Assembly: GCA_025351545.1 (NCBI GenBank)
Contig: JANXVQ010001027.1
Span: 1-8,099 of the forward strand
DNA: 8,099 nt
Source: Spirosoma sp.
GTDB taxonomy: Bacteria; Bacteroidota; Bacteroidia; Cytophagales; Spirosomataceae
Reading direction: 5' to 3'
Part shown: positions 1 through 6,782 of the stretch, piece by piece
Layout: each line of letters begins with the position of its first letter
Position numbering within the stretch: the stretch's first letter is position 1
Program-made: the position numbers and the translations under genes
Notes under the pieces: generated by a model
Database searches by the model: none
Told to the model about the DNA's origin: nothing
The model's input: only the letters and a program-made list of their open reading frames with translations

Positions 1-300
1 CAAGAATAGTCTGATTATCAACGTGTCAGTTTTTATAAGAAAGCCCTGTATGAAAATAAGGATGCTTGTCTACTATAAACAGCAAATCAGCCCATAAAAA
101 GATAAAATACAGTAGCCCATCACACAAGACCGTACAACTGAGTTTCCACTAATTTGTATTATCAACTTGATATATAAAACTATATATAGTTTATTAATTT
201 AAATATTCATTAACTATATATAAATCTTTTATTTAATAAAGTTCTTATTTATATTGCACTGATAAAAAAAATATACAATGCTAATTTATTTATGACCACT
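1..300. other. AT-rich intergenic DNA, no gene recognised
   Basis: No convincing coding region is visible on the plus strand. A short frame is open from the left edge (2-97) but shows no recognisable protein motif, so it could be chance or the tail of an upstream gene. From about 155 to 300 the DNA is extremely rich in A and T, with runs of TATATA and TTTATT, as expected of upstream regulatory DNA in Bacteroidota. I found no clean match to the Bacteroidota promoter pair (TTTG, then TAnnTTTG about 20 bases on), so no promoter for the downstream operon is assigned. Confidence 0.5.
177..192. repeat. 16-bp perfect palindrome with a nearby repeated half-site
   Basis: The sequence AAACTATATATAGTTT is its own reverse complement. 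An 11-base portion, AACTATATATA, occurs at 178-188 and again in the same orientation at 212-222, 34 bases further on. Perfect dyads with a direct copy nearby are typical of sites bound by dimeric regulators. The sequence is so AT-rich that chance, or simple DNA melting and curvature, remains a serious alternative. It lies about 385 bases before the first gene of the plus-strand operon. Confidence 0.35.
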
Positions 301-370
301 AATTATATATCCATCTACTGTGCAGCATAGTGGCAAACAGCTTAGACCAGAAGCCAGCATAGGCTTGTAG

Positions 371-568
371 CAGGATTCAATTCCACTGTATTTATTCTAT
401 CTGTCAGCCTTTGCAAAAGCACGAGACGCTGCACGACAAAAAATTCCATTAAAAGCATATGTGCAGCCAAGTCTGTACGAGTGAGTTCTACGACAGAATG
501 GGCTGTTTGTTAGATACCCTAATCCATATCATCCGGATTATTTGAACAATCAAGTTGTCCAATATTAA
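371..568 (+). pseudogene. Possible decayed ORF end upstream of the heparinase-like gene
   Basis: One frame reads as protein-like sequence for 66 codons, interrupted by a single TGA at 482-484 and ending with TAA at 566-568, six bases before the next ATG. The second part reads VLRQNGLFVRYPNPYHPDYL and onward, with a composition that looks coding. A weaker stretch of the same frame is open from 296 to a TAG at 368-370. This part of the gap is clearly less AT-rich than 155-300, and the final stop sits at typical operon distance from the next start. I do not recognise the family. The reading could also be chance, since only about three stops would be expected in this length. Confidence 0.25.
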
Positions 569-574
569 TCAATC

Positions 575-2623
575 ATGACCCGTAACTACACCTGGCTCTA
601 CAACCGATTACGGTCTATGTCAATATCGGAAATAATTTTTCGGGCAGGGCAGTTTGCGCAAAAGAAAGCAGAACGGCACCGCATGGGATGGCAGCCAACC
701 GGGCAACTCGCCTGTTTACCAAAACCGATTTTACCGTTCGACCCAATCCGAACTGCTGAAGTCACGTTCGAGACGGCGCAACCGATTTTTCGACATACAA
801 TTGATATAAATCAGCCGATAGATTGGCACCTCGACAGTAGTACAGGACTGCGATTTCCTAAAACATATGCCAAAGATGCCGACGTTCGGAGCGGGCAGTT
901 TGGCAGTGCCAAATACGTTTGGGAAATCAACAGGCTGCTTTTTCTTCCCCAACTAGCGGTTCAATACCGACAAACGGGCGACAAACGGTTTTTAAACCAG
1001 TTTATGACTATTAACCGCTCGTGGTTTACCGAAAACCCATACCTGACGGGCGTAAACTGGTATAGCAATATTGAGGTCAATATCCGGATTATCAACTGGT
1101 TTATCAGCTGGAATATTCTTGACGCATCGGCGCTGGCAGAAACCGACTCCAACTTTCGGGACTTCATCAATACGTGTTGGTTACCAGGTATTTACCAGCA
1201 TTGCGTGTATAGTCATGCCAATCCGTCCTATTATTCATCGGCTAATAATCATTTAATTTCCGAATACTCCGGGCTGTTCGTAGCCGCTTCGTTCTGGGCG
1301 TTTCCAGAATCGGCCACGTGGCAAACGTATGCAAAAACGGGGCTGGAGCGTGAGATACAAAAACAACACAGCAGCCATGGAATCAATCGCGAAGAAGCGG
1401 CCGAATACATCCAGTTTATAACCGATTTTTTTCTGATTGCGCAGGTTGTGGGCCAACAAACGGGCAATGCTTTTTCTGGTGCTTATGACACCTGCCTACG
1501 CCAAATGATGCATTATATCGCGCAGTTTCTGGACTGCAAAGGCACGTTTCCACGCTACGGGGATGAAGATGATGGCCGGGTATTATTGCTCGACGACTGC
1601 TACCCACACAACAATTTTCAGTCGTTGCTGAGGTCAGGTGCCGTATTATTTGGCGACCCGTTATTTAAGCAACGGTCGGCGGGATGGGGAGAAACTCCGC
1701 GCTTTGATCTAAAAAATTATATACTGTTCGGACCAACGGGACAGAACACCTTTGAGGCTGTACCAACTCGCTCCGATTTAATGGAAAGTACGTTCTATCC
1801 GGAAGAAGGCCATTTTATCATCCGGAAACAGGAGATAGACGAGGATCCGGCCCGGCCCCGCGAAATTTATATTCATGCCGATGCTGCCCCGCTTGGTTTT
1901 CTGTCTATTGCGGCCCACGGTCATGCCGATGCATTGTCATTTATGATGCACCTGGATGGGCAGGTATTTCTGGCCGATCCCGGCACCTATTCCTACCAGA
2001 CCGACCCCGACTGGCGAAATTACTTCATCAGCACCCGCGCTCACAACACCGTCTGTTTCGACGGTCAGAATCAGGCACTTCAGGCGGGAGCAATGCTATG
2101 GCTCGACCATTATAAAACGCAGGTCGTATCCAGCAATTCAACTGCTGAAACCGATCAGTTTACGGCTACTCACGACGGGTATAAACGGCTGCACTGCAAA
2201 CACCAGCGTACATTTTCCTTCGACCGAACAAGCGATACGCTGCAAATCAGGGATTCAATCGAAAACTATGGGCGGCAAAGCCGACAGATAGACGTACTGT
2301 TTCATCTTGGCCCCGGTGTTGAGGCCGAGGTTATTGCTCAAAATACGGTTTCTCTGACGCATTCCGGCACCACACGGTACATTGATCTAACGACAGACTC
2401 CCTACTTCAAACCGAAGTTGTGACGGGCCAACTTGAGCCGTCGCGGCTGGGCTGGTATTCAGATGGATTTTACCAGCTGCAAGCCACAACCACCATTCGG
2501 GCTTTTATGACACTGGAACCCGGCCAGAATATCACGCTCATTCACCAGTTGGCAGTGTATCCGGCGCCCACTTTTCAGGCACAGGAGCAAACATTTTCTC
2601 AATTATCAATCAATCATTCTTAA
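575..2623 (+). CDS. Heparinase II/III family protein (polysaccharide lyase/epimerase fold)
   Basis: A 682-residue protein with the two-part layout of the heparinase II/III family: an alpha-helical toroid domain (about residues 60-380) and a beta-sandwich domain (about 400-620). Family members cleave uronic-acid polymers by beta-elimination; the related dermatan sulfate epimerase uses the same fold to epimerise. Candidate active-site residues are present in the expected order: N224-N225-H226 in SSANNHLISEYSG, Y278 in NREEAAEYIQF, and H450 (with H448) in AAHGHADALSF, followed by the beta-domain signature FLADPGTYSY and a later RAHNTV. The N-terminus (YTWLYNRLRSMSISEIIFR) resembles family members found in exopolysaccharide clusters. 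It has no hydrophobic signal peptide, so a cytoplasmic site is likely. The ATG at 575 is chosen because it gives this typical N-terminus; no Shine-Dalgarno site is visible. It is the first gene of a three-gene operon, 14 bases before the dehydrogenase. Substrate unknown. Confidence 0.9.
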   Translation: MTRNYTWLYNRLRSMSISEIIFRAGQFAQKKAERHRMGWQPTGQLACLPKPILPFDPIRTAEVTFETAQPIFRHTIDINQPIDWHLDSSTGLRFPKTYAKDADVRSGQFGSAKYVWEINRLLFLPQLAVQYRQTGDKRFLNQFMTINRSWFTENPYLTGVNWYSNIEVNIRIINWFISWNILDASALAETDSNFRDFINTCWLPGIYQHCVYSHANPSYYSSANNHLISEYSGLFVAASFWAFPESATWQTYAKTGLEREIQKQHSSHGINREEAAEYIQFITDFFLIAQVVGQQTGNAFSGAYDTCLRQMMHYIAQFLDCKGTFPRYGDEDDGRVLLLDDCYPHNNFQSLLRSGAVLFGDPLFKQRSAGWGETPRFDLKNYILFGPTGQNTFEAVPTRSDLMESTFYPEEGHFIIRKQEIDEDPARPREIYIHADAAPLGFLSIAAHGHADALSFMMHLDGQVFLADPGTYSYQTDPDWRNYFISTRAHNTVCFDGQNQALQAGAMLWLDHYKTQVVSSNSTAETDQFTATHDGYKRLHCKHQRTFSFDRTSDTLQIRDSIENYGRQSRQIDVLFHLGPGVEAEVIAQNTVSLTHSGTTRYIDLTTDSLLQTEVVTGQLEPSRLGWYSDGFYQLQATTTIRAFMTLEPGQNITLIHQLAVYPAPTFQAQEQTFSQLSINHS

Positions 2624-2637
2624 TTCTCCATACACAT

Positions 2638-3987
2638 ATGAATATCAGCATTTTTGGCCTGGGCTACGTCGGTTGTGTGAGTTTGGGCTGCCTTTCTCAA
2701 AACGGCCATTATGTCGTGGGAGTAGATGTTAATCCAACAAAAGTTGGTCAGATTAACGACGGCCTGGCTACCATTGTCGAAAAAGATATTGACACTATTA
2801 TTGCTGCCCAGCACAGTTTGGGGCGCATCCGGGCAACAACCGATTTTCGCGAAGCCATCTTTAGCACCGACTTATCGATTATCGCTGTTGGCACGCCCAC
2901 CACGGCACAGGGGCATCTGAATCTAAGCTATATTCTCAACGTAGCCGAACATTTTGGCGATGTTTTGCGCGAGAAAGCCATTATAAATCCCGATGCATTT
3001 CATGTCATTGCCCTCCGCTCAACGGTAATGCCGGGTACGTGTGATCAAATCGCAGCTATGATAGAAGATCGCTCGGGATTGACAGCCAACATTGATTTTT
3101 CGGTTGTGAGCAACCCCGAATTTCTGCGTGAAGGAACCGCCGTCTATGACTATTATCATCCACCACTTACGCTTATCGGCACAGCGTCGGAGCGGGCCGG
3201 ACTGGTTGTACGAAGCCTGTATGACGAACTCCCGGCCGAGGTAGTCGTGGCCGATATCCGCACCGCCGAAATTATGAAGTATGTCAATAATACGTATCAC
3301 GCGCTCAAGATTTCTTTCGCCAACGAAGTCGGTAATATCTGTTCGGCGCTGGGTATCGATTCGCATCAGGTGATGGATATTTTCTGTAAAGACAAGCAAC
3401 TCAACATTTCTAATTATTATTTCAAGCCGGGCTTCGCCTATGGCGGTTCATGTCTGCCCAAAGATCTAAAAGGATTGCAGACGCTGGCCCACGATCTATA
3501 TTTGAAAGTACCCGTAATCAGCAGCATTCACCGTACAAATGAAATTCAGATGCAGCGCGCTATTGCGGTAATAATGGAGCATAGCCACCGCAACGTCGGC
3601 TTTTTGGGTATTGGCTTTAAAGCCGGCACCGACGATCTCCGAAACAGCCCTGCCGTTGAACTGGCCGAAACGCTGTTGGGCAAAGGATTTGCACTGAGCA
3701 TATACGACCATAATGTACGAATGTCTGAACTGACCGGTACTAACAAAGAATACATTGACAGGCATATTCCACATCTTTCCCGGTTACTGGTGAAAGACGC
3801 CCGCGACCTGATTCAGTGGGCCGACGTATTGGTAGTTTGCACTAAAGAACTGGAGTTCAGTGAATTGCTCAACAACACTAGTGGAAAAATTATCATTGAT
3901 TTAGTTCGCTTACCCATTACCCCCGACCCTACGAACCGGTATATCGGCATCAATTGGTCGCATGAAGCAACTGTTTTACAACATTAG
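2638..3987 (+). CDS. algD: Nucleotide-sugar dehydrogenase, AlgD-type (GDP-mannose 6-dehydrogenase)
   Basis: A 449-residue enzyme predicted to oxidise GDP-mannose to GDP-mannuronic acid in two NAD-dependent steps in the cytoplasm. The Rossmann motif GLGYVG is at residues 7-12, NPEFLREG at 159-166, the conserved Lys/Asn pair of the family at K214 and N218 in EIMKYVNNTYHALK, and the catalytic cysteine at C272 in GGSCLPKD. Domains run as NAD-binding (about 1-190), central helical (about 200-300) and C-terminal sugar-nucleotide binding (about 320-430). Several stretches match Pseudomonas AlgD from memory rather than UDP-glucose dehydrogenase: ISIFGLGYVG, FKAGTDDLRNSP, VELAETLLGKGF and NKEYIDRHIPH. 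The length is close to AlgD (about 436). UDP-glucose or UDP-N-acetyl sugar dehydrogenase is the alternative, and substrate cannot be proved from sequence alone. The gene ends 5 bases before the glycosyltransferase start, so the two are almost certainly co-transcribed. Confidence 0.9.
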   Translation: MNISIFGLGYVGCVSLGCLSQNGHYVVGVDVNPTKVGQINDGLATIVEKDIDTIIAAQHSLGRIRATTDFREAIFSTDLSIIAVGTPTTAQGHLNLSYILNVAEHFGDVLREKAIINPDAFHVIALRSTVMPGTCDQIAAMIEDRSGLTANIDFSVVSNPEFLREGTAVYDYYHPPLTLIGTASERAGLVVRSLYDELPAEVVVADIRTAEIMKYVNNTYHALKISFANEVGNICSALGIDSHQVMDIFCKDKQLNISNYYFKPGFAYGGSCLPKDLKGLQTLAHDLYLKVPVISSIHRTNEIQMQRAIAVIMEHSHRNVGFLGIGFKAGTDDLRNSPAVELAETLLGKGFALSIYDHNVRMSELTGTNKEYIDRHIPHLSRLLVKDARDLIQWADVLVVCTKELEFSELLNNTSGKIIIDLVRLPITPDPTNRYIGINWSHEATVLQH

Positions 3988-3992
3988 ATAAT

Positions 3993-5264
3993 ATGGATAA
4001 TTTCCTCTATCCCCAACTTTCGGGGAAACATGTTTTGATCATTGTAGAGAATCTGCCCGTGCCTTTCGACCGGCGCGTGTGGCAGGAGGCTACCACTCTA
4101 CGCGAAGCAGGGGCCGAGGTCAGCATTATTTGTCCCCGTATGAAGGGCTACACCACCGGCTATGAGGAACTTGACGGCATTCATATTTATCGGCATCCGC
4201 TACCGGTAGAGGCTACAGGCGCATTGGGTTATCTGGTCGAGTACGGCACCTCCATTTTTTGGTGGTACTGGCACGCTACCAAAATTTACGCGAAAAAACC
4301 CTTTCACGCTATTCACGGTTGTAACCCACCCGATTTAATCTTTACGGTAGCCCTACCGTTCAAGTTATTTGGTGTGAAATATGTATTCGATCATCACGAT
4401 ATTAACCCGGAATTTTACCTGGCTAAATTTGGGAAGAAAGACTTTTTCTACCGACTTATGCTCTTATTTGAGCGTATATCGTTCCGCGTTGCCGACTTCA
4501 GTATTGCTACCAATGAATCGTATAAGGAGATTGCCATTCGTCGGGGAAAGATGCCGGCCGATAAAGTGACCGTAGTGCGAAGCGGGCCTAAACTTGACAG
4601 ACTCAAGCTTGGCCCGGGCAATTTGATGTATAAGAAAGGGCGGCAATATCTGGTTGGCTACCTTGGCACCATTAGCGAGTCGGAAGGTATTGATTTGCTG
4701 TTGATGGCTGTGCAGCGGCTTGTGGCAAAACGTCAGGACGTACAATTTGCCATAATTGGCGGGGGCACCGGCCAGGCTGAAATGAAGGAGCTGTCAGAAA
4801 AACTTGGTTTATCGGATTATGTCGATTTCTACGGTCGTGTATCAGATGAGCTGATGGTCGATGTACTTAATACAACCGACGTTTGCGTAAATCCAGACAA
4901 GCCCAGCGAAATGAATAACCTCTCGACGATGAATAAAATCATGGAATATATGGCCCTAAAGAAGCCTATTGTCCAGTTTGATTTAAAAGAGGGCCGATTT
5001 TCGGCACAGAAAGCGTCGCTCTACGCCAAGCCAAACGACCTCGATGACTTTGCCGATAAAATAATATATCTCCTCGACAACGACAATATCCGCACCGAGA
5101 TGGGCGAGTTTGGCTATCAACGAGTATTAAATGATTTGTCCTGGACTCATGAACAAGGCAAGTTATTGGGCTTGTATAACCGGGTTCTGGCCTCGTTCTC
5201 AAAACAGGAAGAACCGAAAGCGATTTCGGAAGAATCCCATTCGATATCGTATATAACAGACTAA
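3993..5264 (+). CDS. Family 4 glycosyltransferase (GT-B fold)
   Basis: A 423-residue retaining-type glycosyltransferase that would transfer a sugar from a nucleotide donor to a growing glycan on the cytoplasmic side of the membrane. The N-terminal acceptor domain contains NLPVPFDRRVWQEA (20-33), HGCNPPDL (108-115) and FDHHDINPEFY (132-142). The donor domain starts near VVRSGP (194-199) and includes YLGTISESEGID (223-234), the nucleotide-binding loop FAIIGGGTG (252-260), FYGRVS (279-284) and NLSTMNKIMEYMALKKPIV (309-327). E306 and E318 lie in the acidic donor-binding segment, although spaced wider than the classical E-x7-E. No transmembrane segment is evident; some hydrophobic and aromatic stretches (YGTSIFWWYWH, 84-94) could bind the membrane surface. 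The tail after about residue 402 is polar and unconserved-looking. Last gene of the operon, with a hairpin 12 bases after the stop. Donor and linkage cannot be inferred; GDP-mannuronate is possible given the adjacent dehydrogenase. Confidence 0.9.
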   Translation: MDNFLYPQLSGKHVLIIVENLPVPFDRRVWQEATTLREAGAEVSIICPRMKGYTTGYEELDGIHIYRHPLPVEATGALGYLVEYGTSIFWWYWHATKIYAKKPFHAIHGCNPPDLIFTVALPFKLFGVKYVFDHHDINPEFYLAKFGKKDFFYRLMLLFERISFRVADFSIATNESYKEIAIRRGKMPADKVTVVRSGPKLDRLKLGPGNLMYKKGRQYLVGYLGTISESEGIDLLLMAVQRLVAKRQDVQFAIIGGGTGQAEMKELSEKLGLSDYVDFYGRVSDELMVDVLNTTDVCVNPDKPSEMNNLSTMNKIMEYMALKKPIVQFDLKEGRFSAQKASLYAKPNDLDDFADKIIYLLDNDNIRTEMGEFGYQRVLNDLSWTHEQGKLLGLYNRVLASFSKQEEPKAISEESHSISYITD

Positions 5265-5275
5265 GTTTGTATTCG

Positions 5276-5340
5276 TACCACGGGTAACAGCGAAAGCCGC
5301 CCGGTCATCGACCAGGCAGCTTTCGCTGTTACCCGTGGTA
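5276..5340. terminator. Long perfect hairpin between convergent genes, likely transcription end
   Basis: Arms of 22 bases (5276-5297 and 5319-5340) are perfectly complementary, and the interior can add two further 3-bp helices (GCC/GGC and GGT/ACC) around the loop CATCG. It begins 12 bases after the glycosyltransferase stop, in the gap between the plus-strand operon and the minus-strand lyase gene, which suits an end-of-operon terminator usable from either side. No run of T follows on either strand, so it is not a classical intrinsic terminator; it may instead block or stabilise a 3' RNA end. Confidence 0.65.
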
Positions 5341-5375
5341 AATAATAAGGTATAATCGATTGTATTTTAGAGGAT

Positions 5376-5405
5376 CAACTTTCCAATTTCGGTGAGGAAA
5401 AGTTG
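5376..5405 (-). terminator. Small hairpin just after the lipoprotein lyase gene
   Basis: CAACTTTCC (5376-5384) and GGAAAAGTTG (5396-5405) pair with one bulged base across an 11-base loop. The structure starts 14 bases downstream of the minus-strand stop codon at 5419, a typical terminator position. No strong T tract follows on the minus strand, so it may be a weak terminator or cooperate with the larger hairpin further on. Confidence 0.4.
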
Positions 5406-5418
5406 TGAAGCGCTACCC

Positions 5419-6363
5419 TTACTGACGCTCACAAGCCGAATTATTAGCCCGGCCAGGTTTTACGTCATCGTAGCCAGCGGATGGCCCGCCGATACGAATG
5501 TCATCATATAAAAGAGCACGCTCCTTGTGCGACGCTTTACCTGTCCAGGCGTATAGACCTATCTTCCAGAATGGTTTGCTAATCTGGGGATAACCAATTG
5601 AAATAGTCTGCTCATTCACAACTAATTTACCGTCCTGCCATACTTCAAGTACCCCTTGATTGCCACTTGGATCCCATTTTACGTGAAGAACATAATCAAC
5701 CCAACGATCAAATGAAGCCGTTCCTAAGTCAATGGTTTTTTGACTGGTAGGGTGCTGGAGCAAGGTATAAATCGGTTTATTGGATGCCCGGTAACTCATC
5801 GTTATTTTGTTATTCGATTCCAGCCAAAAGGCTATCGGGGGAACAGTGTCGCTAAAACCCGGATCAGGGACGCCATGCCACTGGCTGAAAATAACTGGAT
5901 CACTATCATCGGCCATCGTTGATGAGGGCATGTATACACTATAACCATACCACCGCTCCGCTTCTCCGTTGGTAAGCGGATTAGTAGCCAATTCAGAATG
6001 CATTGTAGGGTTAGTACCATCATATTGACTGGGCATCCATGAGAAACGTAGTGCCTGATTACCTTCGCGGGCTTGCCCTTTTTCCAGTACACCTGCGGTG
6101 AAGGTTCGCAATTCGGTATGCCAAAATTTTGATATCCGCTCGTTTTCAAATCCTTCTGTATTTAAAATACTAGCGGCTTCACGGCTCCCCAAATAAGATA
6201 CTGTCGATACAGAGCCAGGATCGGTAGTATCAGATAGAGCACAGCTGCTTAAGCTGAAGAAAAAAGGAATTATGATGGTCAACATAAAAAAACGAATAAC
6301 TGAATCAAAATAAGATTTTTTGTTGATTTCACTACAGTCAATAACTATACTGCCCCATTGCAT
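5419..6363 (-). CDS. Predicted lipoprotein, heparin lyase I-like polysaccharide lyase family
   Basis: Up to 314 residues. A hydrophobic segment (about 25-37) ending in LSSC puts a lipobox cysteine at C41, so the protein is probably exported and lipid-anchored. The mature part resembles the jelly-roll polysaccharide lyase family related to heparin lyase I (Pfam Polysacc_lyase): GFENERISKFW (71-81), MHSEL (121-125), ERWYGYSVYMP (136-146), IFSQWHG (158-164, His163 a candidate catalytic or binding residue), LHVKWDPSGNQGVLEVWQDG (226-245), KIGLYAW (267-273) and LLYDDIRIG (284-292). Members usually cleave acidic glycans by beta-elimination. The start is uncertain: the ATG at 6363 gives a long n-region holding K15, K16 and R24, while the ATG at 6285 (residue 27) gives a short signal without positive charge. 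The C-terminus (DDVKPGRANNSACERQ) is polar. It stands alone between two hairpins, so it is probably its own transcription unit. The substrate may be the polymer made by the neighbouring operon. Confidence 0.8.
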   Translation of the reverse strand: MQWGSIVIDCSEINKKSYFDSVIRFFMLTIIIPFFFSLSSCALSDTTDPGSVSTVSYLGSREAASILNTEGFENERISKFWHTELRTFTAGVLEKGQAREGNQALRFSWMPSQYDGTNPTMHSELATNPLTNGEAERWYGYSVYMPSSTMADDSDPVIFSQWHGVPDPGFSDTVPPIAFWLESNNKITMSYRASNKPIYTLLQHPTSQKTIDLGTASFDRWVDYVLHVKWDPSGNQGVLEVWQDGKLVVNEQTISIGYPQISKPFWKIGLYAWTGKASHKERALLYDDIRIGGPSAGYDDVKPGRANNSACERQ

Positions 6364-6438
6364 ATCCTTGATCGTTTTGCGTTTTGCTTGATCAAAGTTG
6401 CGCTAGACGGGCAGGAAGAGGCTTTGTATTCTATAAAC

Positions 6439-6473
6439 GGTAGTATTTGACGGTTTTTCTGTCGAATACTACC
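6439..6473. repeat. Inverted repeat in the lyase upstream region
   Basis: GGTAGTATTTGAC (6439-6451) and GTCGAATACTACC (6461-6473) are reverse complements except at one position, around a 9-base loop containing TTTTT. It lies 66 bases beyond the longest possible lyase start and could be a regulator site, an RNA hairpin in the leader, or an old terminator. Read on the plus strand the single mismatch becomes a G-U wobble; on the minus strand, where the lyase is transcribed, it is an A-C mismatch. Confidence 0.55.
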
Positions 6474-6574
6474 CGAAAAATTAAATAGATTATAAGGGGA
6501 ACATGTAGTTCACAATTTTTCTCAAATAAGAGCTTTTTGAGCTAATTTTCTGTATTTATTATATTTCATTTAAC

Positions 6575-6582
6575 CAAAATTA
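6575..6582 (-). promoter_or_regulatory. Possible Bacteroidota -7 promoter element for the lyase gene
   Basis: On the minus strand these bases read TAATTTTG, an exact fit to the Bacteroidota -7 consensus TAnnTTTG, within AT-rich DNA upstream of the lyase gene. I see no TTG/TTTG at the expected -33 position, so support is partial. If real, transcription would begin near 6568 and give a leader of about 200 bases or more, including the inverted repeat at 6439-6473. Confidence 0.25.
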
Positions 6583-6685
6583 GATTTCTGTATCTCATTA
6601 ATATAGCCTATAAAGAAACAATATACTGAATATAGGATTTAAATCCAACCAATAGTTCATAATTGACTGGCAGCTCTTTAGCCAA

Positions 6686-6754
6686 TATTAGTCACAAAAA
6701 AGTACCCCGCTCCCTGTTTTCAATAGGGAATGGGGTACTTTTTTGTGACTAATA
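6686..6754 (-). terminator. Strong hairpin terminator after the beta-helix acyltransferase gene
   Basis: Arms of 23 bases (6686-6708 and 6732-6754) are perfectly complementary. They contain A6 opposite T6, and an inner 5-bp helix TCCCT/AGGGA (6711-6715 and 6725-6729) closes a 9-base loop. The A and T tracts flank a GC-rich core (GTACCCC/GGGGTAC), so the minus-strand transcript has a GC stem followed by a U tract: an intrinsic terminator with an A-tract partner, workable in both directions. It starts 29 bases beyond the stop of the minus-strand acyltransferase at 6783. Confidence 0.85.
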
Positions 6755-6782
6755 AGTTTGATTATTCTAAGTTCACAAGCGT

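Larger units (their letters stand above)
6364..6685. other. Intergenic leader/promoter region of the lipoprotein lyase gene
   Basis: No gene is seen in these bases. The part next to the lyase start (6364-6475) is mixed in composition and contains an inverted repeat. The part from about 6476 to 6660 is strongly AT-rich, resembling the block at 155-300. The region separates the lyase gene from the terminator hairpin of the acyltransferase gene on the same strand, so it should contain the lyase promoter. Confidence 0.6.

Noticed and set aside
2..97. Short open frame at the left edge
   Set aside because: It is 31 codons with no recognisable motif and AT-biased composition; it cannot be told apart from chance.
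531..538. ATCCGGAT palindrome before the first gene
   Set aside because: Eight bases only; expected by chance in a region of this length often enough to carry no weight alone.
1956..2291. 111-codon plus-strand ORF inside the heparinase-like gene
   Set aside because: It lies wholly within a well-supported gene in another frame and shows low-complexity Pro/Thr/Arg-rich sequence typical of a shadow frame.
3019..3399. 126-codon minus-strand ORF opposite the dehydrogenase
   Set aside because: It overlaps strongly conserved coding sequence, including the catalytic region, and has no recognisable domain.
2638..3987. Calling the dehydrogenase a UDP-glucose 6-dehydrogenase
   Set aside because: The shared family motifs fit both, but the C-terminal FKAGTDDLRNSP, VELAETLLGKGF and NKEYIDRHIPH stretches resemble AlgD more closely. 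UDP-glucose specificity is kept only as an alternative.
5832..6149. 105-codon minus-strand ORF within the lyase gene
   Set aside because: It is a different frame of the same strand inside a gene with clear family motifs, hence a shadow.
6542..6583. CTAATTTT / AAAATTAG inverted repeat
   Set aside because: Eight-base arms in very AT-rich DNA with a 26-base spacer; probably chance.
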